64,000 bases of DNA from an uncultured Bacteroidales bacterium (lineage in GTDB: Bacteria; Bacteroidota; Bacteroidia; Bacteroidales; Paludibacteraceae): contig CADCCH010000004.1 in NCBI GenBank assembly GCA_902799875.1, positions 47,529-111,528 on the forward strand, read 5' to 3'. Both the position numbers and the translations under genes were made by a program. Under the pieces are notes generated by a model that was not told the origin of the DNA, did not search any database, and saw only the letters and a list, made by a program, of their open reading frames with translations. Positions 38,205 through 46,616 of this stretch are shown in pieces (the stretch's first letter is position 1; each line of letters opens with the position of its first letter).

Positions 38205-38935
38205 GAACAGAACATCTGATTAAGAAATACGGCAAGCGAACGGTTGTGAACGATGTGTCCATTGAGTTGGAACAAGGGGAGATCGTGGGTCTGTTAGGTC
38301 CGAACGGTGCCGGTAAGACGACAACGTTCTACATGACGACCGGTCTGGTGACGGCGAACAACGGTAAGATCTTTTTGAACGATCAGGACATAACGTCCTA
38401 CCCTATGTACAAACGGGCAAAGATGGGTATCGGTTACTTACCGCAAGAGGCAAGTGTATTCCGCAAGATGACCGTAGAGGACAATATCCGCTCGGTGTTG
38501 GAGTTGACGGATTTCAGCAAGGAGTATCAGGAACAAAAATTAGAGAGCTTGATCAAGGAGTTCAACCTGGCACATGTACGGACGAACCTCGGTGACCGTT
38601 TGAGCGGTGGTGAGCGACGTCGTACAGAGATTGCGCGGTGCCTGGCGATAGAGCCTAAGTTCGTTATGCTGGACGAACCTTTTGCAGGTGTCGATCCGAT
38701 TGCGGTGCAGGAGATTCAGGATGTCGTTTGGCGACTGAAAGACAAGAATATCGGCATTCTGATTACGGACCATAACGTGGACGAGACGCTGATGATCACC
38801 GACCGTGCGTACTTGCTTTTTGAGGGTAAGATCCTGTTCCACGGCACACCGGAAGAGTTAGCGGCCAACCCTGTGGTACGGCAAAACTATTTGGGTAGAG
38901 ATTTTGAGTTAAAACGGAAAACGAGAGTGGATTGA
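38192..38935 (+). CDS. lptB: LPS export ABC ATPase LptB
   Basis: The cytoplasmic ATPase of the Lpt bridge that extracts LPS from the inner membrane for transport to the outer membrane. The 247-residue protein has Walker [10 protein letters not shown] (36-44), [20 protein letters not shown] (Q-loop, an LptB hallmark), signature [13 protein letters not shown] near 139, and Walker [17 protein letters not shown]. The permeases LptF/G are not in the window. It overlaps the next gene by one base. Confidence 0.95.
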   Translation: MDKLRTEHLIKKYGKRTVVNDVSIELEQGEIVGLLGPNGAGKTTTFYMTTGLVTANNGKIFLNDQDITSYPMYKRAKMGIGYLPQEASVFRKMTVEDNIRSVLELTDFSKEYQEQKLESLIKEFNLAHVRTNLGDRLSGGERRRTEIARCLAIEPKFVMLDEPFAGVDPIAVQEIQDVVWRLKDKNIGILITDHNVDETLMITDRAYLLFEGKILFHGTPEELAANPVVRQNYLGRDFELKRKTRVD

Positions 38936-40872
38936 TGATGAACAGACTGAAGATTTTTTGGAAACATCCGTGGACGGTAGCAGCGAGTAACATGCTGCTG
39001 ATCATGGCGATTTATACGTTTATGCGTATTTTCTGCTATTGGATGGACCGTGTTATTTTTCCCAATATCGACACGGCGCATCTGATAGAGATTTTATTAG
39101 GCGGTATGCGGTTTGATCTGACAGCGGTGCTGTATCTGAGTTCCGCCTATCTGATTGGAATGATCTTACCCTTACCGACCAGTTGGCGCGAGAACAAGGT
39201 ATATCAGAAAGTGCTGTTGGGTTTGTATTGGATTCCGAATGCCTTAAGTATCATCGCCAATATGGCAGACAGCGTGTATATCCGTTTTGTGGACCGCCGT
39301 ACGACCTGTGCGTTCTTTACGGAGGTGTCGAATGACGATAATATGGGAACGGTGATTGCCAACGGTGTGCTGGAATACTGGTACGCGGTGGTGGCATTGA
39401 TAGCCGTGCTGGCGGTGTTCTTTGTCTGCACCCGACGCACGTATAGTCTGCCGAAGATCCAACCGGCAATTTATTATCCGGTAGAGACAGTGATCATGGT
39501 GCTGACTGTTTATTTCAGTGTGATCGGTATCCGTGGTGGTTTTGGTCGGTACACGCGTCCGATCACCTTGAGTAATGCCCTGCAGTACACCAATGCACCG
39601 CGTGAATCTGCCTTGGTACTGAACACTCCGTTCTCGCTGATGAAGACGATTGAGAACACCACTTATGTGGAAAAGCATTTTTTTGCAGACGAAGAGTTGG
39701 CGCGTCACATGAACCCGATCCATGAAGCAGAGACAGGAGAGGTACGTACGGATAACGTGGTGATTATCATCTGGGAGTCTTGCAGCAAGGAGTACGTCGG
39801 GTTCTATAATCACGATATCGAAGGTTATACCGGTTATACGCCGTTCTTGGATAGCCTCTTAACACAATGCGTGACCTTCGATTACTCGTACGCCTCGGGA
39901 CGCAAGAGTATAGATGCCATGCCCTCCGCGTTATCTTCGATACCGATGTTGATCGAGCCGTACACGGTTAGTCCGTACTCGACGAATGAAGTGTCCTCTA
40001 TTGCAGAGCGATTGGGCAAAAAGGGTTATACGACTGCTTTCTTCCACGGTGCACCGAATGGCAGTATGGGCTTCCAGGCCTATGCACGGAGTGCAGGATT
40101 CGATGCCTATTACGGCATGACAGAGTTCAATAATGACGCGGAGTTCGATGGGACGTGGGCGATTTGGGACGAGCCATTCCTGCAGTATTATGCCAACACG
40201 ATGAGCACGATGCAAGAGCCGTTTATGACGGCCGTGTTCACCGCTTCGAGTCACCATCCGTTCAAGGTGCCGGCACAGTACAAGGACAGTTTTCCGAAGG
40301 GTCCGCTGCCCATTCATGAGCCGCTCGGTTATGCCGATCACGCAATGAGACGTTTCTTTGAGACGGCGAAACAGCAACCCTGGTTTGAGCATACCTTGTT
40401 TGTCATCCTGGCAGATCATACCAATGAGTTGATTTTGCCGGAATATACCAACTCGCGTGGGTTGTATGAGATTCCTATTGCTTTCTATCATCCGCAGTTG
40501 ACACCGGAGAAGCGTGCAGAAGTAATCAGTCAGACGGATATTATGCCGTCCGTACTGGCATGGTTGGGGTACGATGAGCCGTATTTTGCATTTGGAGAGA
40601 ATATACTGACGGCCAAGAAACAGCACCCCTATGCGGTATGCTATAATGCCCCGGTTTATCAGATCTTGTCGGACAGTCTGTTGGTTCAGTTTGACGGCGA
40701 GCATGTGACCGGTGTGTATGATTATCAGGTCGATCGGTACTTACGGGATAATCTGAAGGATACGGTTGATCCTGCACGGATTGCACCGATGACGGACTAT
40801 CTGAAAGCGCTGATTCAGCAGTATGTGTACCGAATGGTACATAATGAGTTAACGGTGAAGCGTGAAGAGTAA
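38935..40872 (+). CDS. LTA-synthase-like sulfatase-fold membrane enzyme
   Basis: A 645-residue inner-membrane protein with about five N-terminal helices (first 200 residues) and a periplasmic alkaline-phosphatase/sulfatase domain, as in LtaS, OpgB and phosphoethanolamine transferases. IIWESCSKEYVGFYN near 279 provides the first metal ligand, ASGRKSIDAMP near 320 the nucleophile region (Ser where LtaS has Thr), GAPNGSMGF, FTASSHHPF and VILADHTNE further ligands. It likely transfers a phospho-alcohol group to LPS or another glycan. Choice of substrate is open. ATG 38935 is used, with ATG 38938 also possible. Confidence 0.85.
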   Translation: MMNRLKIFWKHPWTVAASNMLLIMAIYTFMRIFCYWMDRVIFPNIDTAHLIEILLGGMRFDLTAVLYLSSAYLIGMILPLPTSWRENKVYQKVLLGLYWIPNALSIIANMADSVYIRFVDRRTTCAFFTEVSNDDNMGTVIANGVLEYWYAVVALIAVLAVFFVCTRRTYSLPKIQPAIYYPVETVIMVLTVYFSVIGIRGGFGRYTRPITLSNALQYTNAPRESALVLNTPFSLMKTIENTTYVEKHFFADEELARHMNPIHEAETGEVRTDNVVIIIWESCSKEYVGFYNHDIEGYTGYTPFLDSLLTQCVTFDYSYASGRKSIDAMPSALSSIPMLIEPYTVSPYSTNEVSSIAERLGKKGYTTAFFHGAPNGSMGFQAYARSAGFDAYYGMTEFNNDAEFDGTWAIWDEPFLQYYANTMSTMQEPFMTAVFTASSHHPFKVPAQYKDSFPKGPLPIHEPLGYADHAMRRFFETAKQQPWFEHTLFVILADHTNELILPEYTNSRGLYEIPIAFYHPQLTPEKRAEVISQTDIMPSVLAWLGYDEPYFAFGENILTAKKQHPYAVCYNAPVYQILSDSLLVQFDGEHVTGVYDYQVDRYLRDNLKDTVDPARIAPMTDYLKALIQQYVYRMVHNELTVKREE

Positions 40873-40875
40873 AAA
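40848..40875. repeat. Heptamer tract GTGAAGC-like x4 at a gene junction
   Basis: Units GTTAACG, GTGAAGC, GTGAAGA, GTAAAAA. The GTG start of the kelch gene (40862) is the first three bases of the third unit. Confidence 0.68.
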
Positions 40876-41833
40876 GTTCATAGTAGCCTTGTGGGCGGTG
40901 GTGCTGATTAGTTGCAGTCAGCAACCCGAGTTGGACGTCACGCTGCATGAGAGTGCTGTGATGCCGAGTCCGCGTGCCAGTGCGGTCAGTTTTGTGGTGG
41001 ACGATAAGGCCTATGTGTTTGCCGGTCGGGACAGTAGTGGGATGTATCTGAATGACTTGTGGTGCTACGATCCTGCGACGGACGAATGGACAAAAATCGG
41101 TGCGAGTCCTATGCGGGCACGCGTTAATGCAACGGCTTGCGTGAAGGACGACAAGGTGTATATTGGTTTAGGCTTCCAGGGTAAGCACGGCCGGGACACA
41201 TCCTATCTGCGCGACTGGTGGGAGTATATTCCTGCTACCAATCAATGGACGCAGTTAGCCGACTATCCCAACGAATACACCGATCGTGCGACGTGTTTTG
41301 TAGGAGAGAATGAACTGTACGTAGGCTATGGTTTCTGTTGGAACTACCGCAGGGATATGTTCCGTTATGATATAGCGACCAACCGTTGGGACTCGATCGA
41401 TGTAGGTGTTTCTTTTCAAGGCTACCCCACCCGTTCATTCGGTGGTACCGGTTGTACCTGTCAGAAGCGTCATTTTATGGGTACGGGTTATTACCGGCAG
41501 AGCTTAGATTGGTGGGCGGAGTTTGACGGACAACATTGGAGCAAACGGTCAGCCGTTCCGGGTAGAGCCCGTACTTTGGCTGCCTCTACGGCCACAAACA
41601 AGTATATCTACGTCACGGCCGGAATCCATTACGGCGGTATCACGACAGACGGTGAAGTATTACGCGATATCCGACGTTACAATCCGGAGGATGACCGTTG
41701 GACGTATGTGGCGGTGTTACCGCAGGGCTTGATTAACCATAATTGCTTTGCAATCGGCAAGCGTGTATATGCGGGTTTGGGTGAGAACGAAGACTGGAAA
41801 ATAAACGATAAGCTTTATTGGTTTGAGGAATAG
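40862..41833 (+). CDS. Kelch-repeat lipoprotein
   Basis: A 323-residue lipoprotein (lipobox ending at Cys18, VVLISC) that folds as a kelch beta-propeller: repeats such as AYVFAGRDSSGMYLNDLWCYDP, split over about 48-69, then VYIGLGF, LYVGYGF, YIYVTAG and VYAGLGE at about 45-50-residue intervals. No enzyme motif is visible, so a binding role at the outer membrane is likely. GTG 40862 is the only start that gives the lipoprotein signal. It lies inside a repeat and overlaps the previous gene. It is followed by wzi with an 11-base overlap. Confidence 0.8.
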   Translation: MKSKKFIVALWAVVLISCSQQPELDVTLHESAVMPSPRASAVSFVVDDKAYVFAGRDSSGMYLNDLWCYDPATDEWTKIGASPMRARVNATACVKDDKVYIGLGFQGKHGRDTSYLRDWWEYIPATNQWTQLADYPNEYTDRATCFVGENELYVGYGFCWNYRRDMFRYDIATNRWDSIDVGVSFQGYPTRSFGGTGCTCQKRHFMGTGYYRQSLDWWAEFDGQHWSKRSAVPGRARTLAASTATNKYIYVTAGIHYGGITTDGEVLRDIRRYNPEDDRWTYVAVLPQGLINHNCFAIGKRVYAGLGENEDWKINDKLYWFEE

Positions 41834-43241
41834 ACTGCTGTTCATAGGATTGTTACTCAGCGCGTGCGTGAGTGCACGGCAATTGAGTTGGAACTGGTGG
41901 CCGACCGGGATACAGGACAGTGTGTCTGCGGGTCAGGACACCTTGCAGTGGATAGTCGGTGTAAGAGCTGTTGCCTCGAGCGGTGAGTCTGCTCCGTTCT
42001 GGTCACAAAGCAACATGAACGGCGATGTGAGTGCGAGTCCGTATAGCGGTAACTTGACAGCAGGCCTCTACAAGGAAGCCCGACATAATGAACGGTGGTG
42101 GGATTACGATTTCGGAGTACAGCTGACCGGACGAGTGGAATATCCGAAGAACGGAACGGGTTATTTTAACCGGTTATATGCTCACGTACGCTTATTCATT
42201 TTCGATGTTACGGCCGGTATCAAGCCCATGATCTATGAGACGCAAGATACGGCATTGACTTCCGGTGCGTTGGTTTTCTCCGGGAATAGTCAACCTCTTC
42301 CGCATATCACGATAGGTATTGACCGTTACGTACCCTTCCCCGGGTGCTATGGGTATTTTGAGATCAAAGGCGGTATAACCCACGCCTGGATGACGGATAA
42401 TATATATATCCAGAATTGCCTACTGCATCATAAATTTGTAGCTTTCCGATTCGGTGGTCGCTTGCCGGTCAACATAAGTTATGAGTTTCACCATGCGGCC
42501 GAATGGGGCGGCATCAGTCCGGTGTATGGATCGTTAGGAAGCGGATGGCGTGACTTCAAGCATGTGTTCTTAGCCCAAGGCGGAGGAGTTATGCGTAACG
42601 ATCTCGTCAACGCACAAGGTAACCATGTCGGCAGTCAACAGTTAATGTTAACGGGCAAAGGAAAAGGATGGCAAGTAAATGTGTATTGGCAGAATTTCTT
42701 TGAGGATAATTTTGCATTCATCGGTAATGGTCAGAACATTACAGACGGTTTGTGGGGCATCAGTATGAAGCAGACGAGATGGCCGTTTATTGAGGGTGTA
42801 CTGTATGAGTTCTTGAACACAACGGACCAAAGTGGTCCGTGGCACGATCGAGACGGATTGTGTTATGCCGGTAATGACCAATATTATCAAAATGGGGTCT
42901 ATCGTAACGGTTGGTTCTATTACGGTCGATCGATGGGTACACCATTTATATCCCCAAATAACAGTCGTGTACGTATCCATCATGTCGGGGTAAGGGGAGA
43001 TATTTATGGGTTTAAATACCGATTCAAGACTTCGTATGCCCGTAATTATGGCAATGATGTAACGAGCCGAAAAGTGTTAAGCACGAATACGGCAGTGTTG
43101 CTTGAAGTAAGTAAAATCGTGCCGCAAGCATGGGGACTGGAGTTTGGTGTGCGATTAGCAGGCGATTTCGGTTCACAACTTGGGAATAATTTTGGTGCAC
43201 AGATTTCAATTCGTAAACGAGATATACTTTGCAAATGGTAG
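41823..43241 (+). CDS. Capsule assembly Wzi-family outer-membrane protein
   Basis: A 472-residue outer-membrane beta-barrel of the Wzi family, which in enterobacteria anchors capsular polysaccharide to the surface. After a signal peptide, WIVGVRAVASSGESAPFWSQSN near 40 is the characteristic start, split here as VRAVASSGESAPFW. EFHHAAEWGG, VLYEFLNTTDQSG and YYQNGVYRNGW are typical of the family. It starts at TTG 41823, overlapping the kelch gene. The glycosyltransferases and O-antigen ligase downstream fit a surface glycan locus. Confidence 0.85.
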   Translation: MRNRLLFIGLLLSACVSARQLSWNWWPTGIQDSVSAGQDTLQWIVGVRAVASSGESAPFWSQSNMNGDVSASPYSGNLTAGLYKEARHNERWWDYDFGVQLTGRVEYPKNGTGYFNRLYAHVRLFIFDVTAGIKPMIYETQDTALTSGALVFSGNSQPLPHITIGIDRYVPFPGCYGYFEIKGGITHAWMTDNIYIQNCLLHHKFVAFRFGGRLPVNISYEFHHAAEWGGISPVYGSLGSGWRDFKHVFLAQGGGVMRNDLVNAQGNHVGSQQLMLTGKGKGWQVNVYWQNFFEDNFAFIGNGQNITDGLWGISMKQTRWPFIEGVLYEFLNTTDQSGPWHDRDGLCYAGNDQYYQNGVYRNGWFYYGRSMGTPFISPNNSRVRIHHVGVRGDIYGFKYRFKTSYARNYGNDVTSRKVLSTNTAVLLEVSKIVPQAWGLEFGVRLAGDFGSQLGNNFGAQISIRKRDILCKW

Positions 43242-43942
43242 AACCTCTTATCATAATGCCGGTTAAGGATTCGCTGGACACAGCGGAGCAAGCTATTCGT
43301 GCGATTGCAGCAAGCGGTCACACGCTGACCGTGTACGATGATTATTCCACGCAAGAAAACGCCGCACGTCTGGATACGTTGCAGCAGGAGTTGGGCATTC
43401 GGGTCGTGCATATCAGCGAACACGTGAATCATCCTTCGCCCAATTATCGTTGGGTGCTGATTCAGGCGCAACGTGAGGCACTGGAGAAAGAACAGGATTT
43501 GGTAATCGTGGAGAGCGATGTGATTGTGAGACCGGAAACAATCGATCTTTTGGTTAGCGGTGAGCGGTTAGCGGTTAGCGGACAAGTGGGAATGGTAGCA
43601 GCGGTAACGGTAGATGAAGCGGGAAAGATTAATTTTCCGTACGAGTATGCACAGAAACGCCATGAAGACGGACCTTGCTCCAAACGGTTCTCGTTCTGCT
43701 GCACGCTATTGACGAAAGCTTTTCTGGGGGCATATGATTTTGAGCAATTAGATCCGGAAAAGAACTGGTACGATGTGCATATCAGTCACATGGCCGTGAA
43801 GTTAGGATTTGTAAATGTACTGCAAATAAGCAATCCCGTGTTGCATAAACCCCACTCCAGCCGACCATGGAAGCAACTCAAATATACAAATCCGATCTTG
43901 TATTACTGGCGTAAGTTAACCCAACGCCGCGATAAGATATGA
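43235..43942 (+). CDS. Family 2 glycosyltransferase (small)
   Basis: A 235-residue GT-A protein: PLIIMPVKDSLDTAEQAIRA at the start, VYDDYST near 35 and VIVESDVIV near 88 in the place of the DxD motif. The segment LVSGERLAVSGQVG near 106 comes from a GTTAGCG heptamer tract. It probably acts in LPS core or surface glycan synthesis, judging by the neighbours. ATG 43235 is used. An in-frame TTG six bases upstream is also possible. It overlaps wzi and the next gene. Confidence 0.75.
   Translation: MVEPLIIMPVKDSLDTAEQAIRAIAASGHTLTVYDDYSTQENAARLDTLQQELGIRVVHISEHVNHPSPNYRWVLIQAQREALEKEQDLVIVESDVIVRPETIDLLVSGERLAVSGQVGMVAAVTVDEAGKINFPYEYAQKRHEDGPCSKRFSFCCTLLTKAFLGAYDFEQLDPEKNWYDVHISHMAVKLGFVNVLQISNPVLHKPHSSRPWKQLKYTNPILYYWRKLTQRRDKI
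43553..43580. repeat. Heptamer repeat GTTAGCG x4
   Basis: Units GTTAGCG, GTGAGCG, GTTAGCG, GTTAGCG, in frame in the small glycosyltransferase. Confidence 0.85.
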
Positions 43943-45345
43943 AACCGTTGGTATCCGTCATAATGCCCGTGTATAATGCCTCTGCATATGTTGTAGAAGC
44001 GTTGGATAGTGTATTGGCTTCTACTTACCGTCCGCTCGAAGTGATTGTGATGAATGACGGAAGTACCGATAACAGTCTGGAGGTGGTGCAAGCGTACGCC
44101 AAAGACCATACGGAAGTGAAGGTGCTGACGCAAACCAATGCAGGTGCGAGTGCGGCACGCAACCACGCTATCCGAGAGAGCAAAGGTGAGTATATCCTGC
44201 CAGTCGATGCTGATAACCGTATTCATCCGTTGTATATCGAAGAGGCGGAGATGATTTTGGAGTCACGACCGGAAGTGAGAGTAGTGAGTTGTCGTGCGGA
44301 GTTCTTTGGAGCAAAGACAGGAGAATGGTATGTACCGGCTTTCAGTCATGAACTGTTGGCCCGCAAGAACATGATCGACACCTGCGCGATGTACAGAAGG
44401 GTCGATTGGGACCGGACAAAGGGCTATAACGAACAGTGTGCAGCACGCGAAGATTGGGATATGTGGCTGTCCTTGTTTGAGTTAGGCGGGGAGTTTGTCA
44501 AGTTACCGGAGATACGGCTCTATTACCGTGTTCGTGAAGGCTCCAAGCGTATTCAGGATCGGACACAGAAACGACAGGTGGTAGATGAGATGAATCGTCG
44601 TCATCCGAAATATATGGAGCGCTATTTGGGTGGTCCGTTGCATTACCACCGGTCTTGGAGTAAGTTCTTGAATCGTTTTTGGTCGGTCAAACAAGTAGGA
44701 GAATTTGAGAACTGGCAGGAAGGAGAGGTAATCTTTGAGCGACGCAATACGTTGCGTAAGACCGGAGAGGTCGTAGTAAAACAGTTTGCCGTACCGGGAT
44801 TCTGGAAAGGTTTATGGTACGGTCTAATCGGTAAGAGTAAAGCCCGACGCAGTTATGAGTATGCGTTGCGAATGGAAGGATTGACACCCAAACCGATTGC
44901 GTATCGGGAAGTGCGTGTATTCGGTATACTGCGAGAGAGTTGGTATGCCTGCGAACGATCGAAATGCGAACACACGTTTAATGAACTAATTGGTGCTACG
45001 GACTATCCGAAGAGAAAAGAGATCTTGGAGGCGATTGGACGTTTTACGGCTGAACTGCACCAGCGCGGGATTCTGCACCGCGACTATTCGGGTGGAAACA
45101 TCCTGTTTAACGAAGACGGAAGGATGGTAGAGGTCATTGATTTGAACCGTATCCGCTTCTATAGGAGTTTGAGTCGCGAACAACGATTAAAGAATTTTGA
45201 ACGGTTGAATATCGACCGCGAGGCTTTGCGTACAATGGTATATGCCTACGCAGAGATGATGCACGAAAACACAAACGACGATGCCGAATATGTTATTTCG
45301 CATCGATGGTATAAACATGAAAAACAAGGAATAACAAACCTATGA
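43939..45345 (+). CDS. Glycosyltransferase fused to an LPS (Kdo) kinase-like domain
   Basis: A 468-residue two-domain protein. Residues about 1-215 are a GT2 enzyme: VSVIMPVYNASAYVVEAL, VMNDGSTDN near 36, the DADN acid pair near 92, and AAREDWDMWLSL near 170. Residues about 250-460 resemble the InaA/WaaP/KdkA lipopolysaccharide kinases: VVVKQFAVPG (nucleotide lysine) and catalytic loop HRDYSGGNILF near 381, then IDLNRIRFY (metal-binding Asp). It could both add a sugar and phosphorylate the LPS core, which is an inference. It overlaps the gene before and the O-antigen ligase after, four bases each. Confidence 0.83.
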   Translation: MKPLVSVIMPVYNASAYVVEALDSVLASTYRPLEVIVMNDGSTDNSLEVVQAYAKDHTEVKVLTQTNAGASAARNHAIRESKGEYILPVDADNRIHPLYIEEAEMILESRPEVRVVSCRAEFFGAKTGEWYVPAFSHELLARKNMIDTCAMYRRVDWDRTKGYNEQCAAREDWDMWLSLFELGGEFVKLPEIRLYYRVREGSKRIQDRTQKRQVVDEMNRRHPKYMERYLGGPLHYHRSWSKFLNRFWSVKQVGEFENWQEGEVIFERRNTLRKTGEVVVKQFAVPGFWKGLWYGLIGKSKARRSYEYALRMEGLTPKPIAYREVRVFGILRESWYACERSKCEHTFNELIGATDYPKRKEILEAIGRFTAELHQRGILHRDYSGGNILFNEDGRMVEVIDLNRIRFYRSLSREQRLKNFERLNIDREALRTMVYAYAEMMHENTNDDAEYVISHRWYKHEKQGITNL

Positions 45346-46616
45346 ATCGTTACCAATCCATTGTCGGCCGATTGAATTACTGGCTGTTTCTTGCAGTTGC
45401 CATTTTGTTGCCGTACCCGCAGATTTACTTGCGTTACGCAATTGTTATATGGTTTATCACATGGATATTAGAAGGACGATGGCTGCAGATAGAAAATCTC
45501 AAATATCAACTTGCCAATTGGAAGTATATTGTCCCCATTTTACTGTTCGCGTTATGGTTCGGTTATAAGTTATTGTCCGGATTGTGGGCATCTAACGCAG
45601 ATGCTTGGCATGCACAAATTGAGCGTTACTTGAGTTTTGGGCTGATGATTCCTGTTGGTTTATGGGGAGTGAGCAAGCATTATAATTGGAAGCAGGCAGG
45701 ACGGATTTTTGTAATTAGTTGTATGGTTGCTATCCCGATGTATCTGCTATGGATGACGATCCTGTACAAGAATCCGGAATGGTTAGAGAGTTGGCGGATC
45801 AAAGTCGGATATCCGTCTAAGCCTGTCAACGGATGGTGGGAGTTCTTTGAGGAGTATATCTCTCTTTTCAAGCACCGTCTCTATTTCTGCAGTGTAGAGT
45901 TGTTTGGCGCTATCGTCGCATGGATGGTGTATCGGAAGAAAATAGGGATGTTGATTCCGGCCTTGATTGTGACGCTTTCGGCTATACCATTGACCTATTC
46001 GCGTCAGGGAGTGATTACATGTGCCGCATTGTTGGCGATTGTACTCATTTACTCAATGCCTCACCGTTATCGTTGGCGTTACGGGTTAGGTATATTGTTA
46101 GCAGGAATCATGATCGGTGGGGGGATATTGACGTTTCATCCCCGAATGCAGACGTTCAATTACAAAGCGATTACCGAGATTCGAGATGTCAGTTACACCC
46201 ATGATGTACGATTTAATATATGGGGTGCGGCACTGCAACATCCTAAGGATTATCTGGCGCATGGTTTAGGTGCCGGTCAGAGTTGGCTTTATCTAATAGA
46301 TCGTTACAACGAGTTAGGGTTAAACTATTATGCCCGCGTGGAGTATAACTGCCACAACCAGTATTTGGAGGAATTGATAGAAGGCGGTATTATAGGCTTG
46401 GTTCTCTTTTTGCTGGCATGGTTTTCTATCCCTGTCTGTGCGCGCTCCCACAACCGCGAATTCGCATGGTTGTTCGTCATTCTATTCCTATTCAATATGA
46501 TGACAGAATGCTTGTTCGGTCGGTTTGACGGGGTCGCGATCTGGGCTGTCGGATTAATTTTTATCCTTCTCCAGTCCTACCCGCATCGTAAAGAGCAGAC
46601 CCCGCGGAATACATAA
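45342..46616 (+). CDS. O-antigen ligase-family membrane protein
   Basis: A 424-residue polytopic protein with about 10-12 hydrophobic segments and a large periplasmic loop, as in WaaL/Wzy. RFNIWGAALQHPKDYLAHGLG and CHNQYLEELIEGGIIG (the conserved loop His) mark the Wzy_C region. WaaL joins O-antigen to lipid A-core in the periplasm; a polymerase role is the alternative. It is the last gene of the plus-strand run and overlaps the convergent barrel gene tail to tail by 63 bases. I see no terminator. Confidence 0.82.
   Translation: MNRYQSIVGRLNYWLFLAVAILLPYPQIYLRYAIVIWFITWILEGRWLQIENLKYQLANWKYIVPILLFALWFGYKLLSGLWASNADAWHAQIERYLSFGLMIPVGLWGVSKHYNWKQAGRIFVISCMVAIPMYLLWMTILYKNPEWLESWRIKVGYPSKPVNGWWEFFEEYISLFKHRLYFCSVELFGAIVAWMVYRKKIGMLIPALIVTLSAIPLTYSRQGVITCAALLAIVLIYSMPHRYRWRYGLGILLAGIMIGGGILTFHPRMQTFNYKAITEIRDVSYTHDVRFNIWGAALQHPKDYLAHGLGAGQSWLYLIDRYNELGLNYYARVEYNCHNQYLEELIEGGIIGLVLFLLAWFSIPVCARSHNREFAWLFVILFLFNMMTECLFGRFDGVAIWAVGLIFILLQSYPHRKEQTPRNT

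Noticed and set aside
45495..45525. Further heptamer tract in the O-antigen ligase gene
   Set aside because: Only a loose AATNTCA pattern over two or three units, too degenerate to count.
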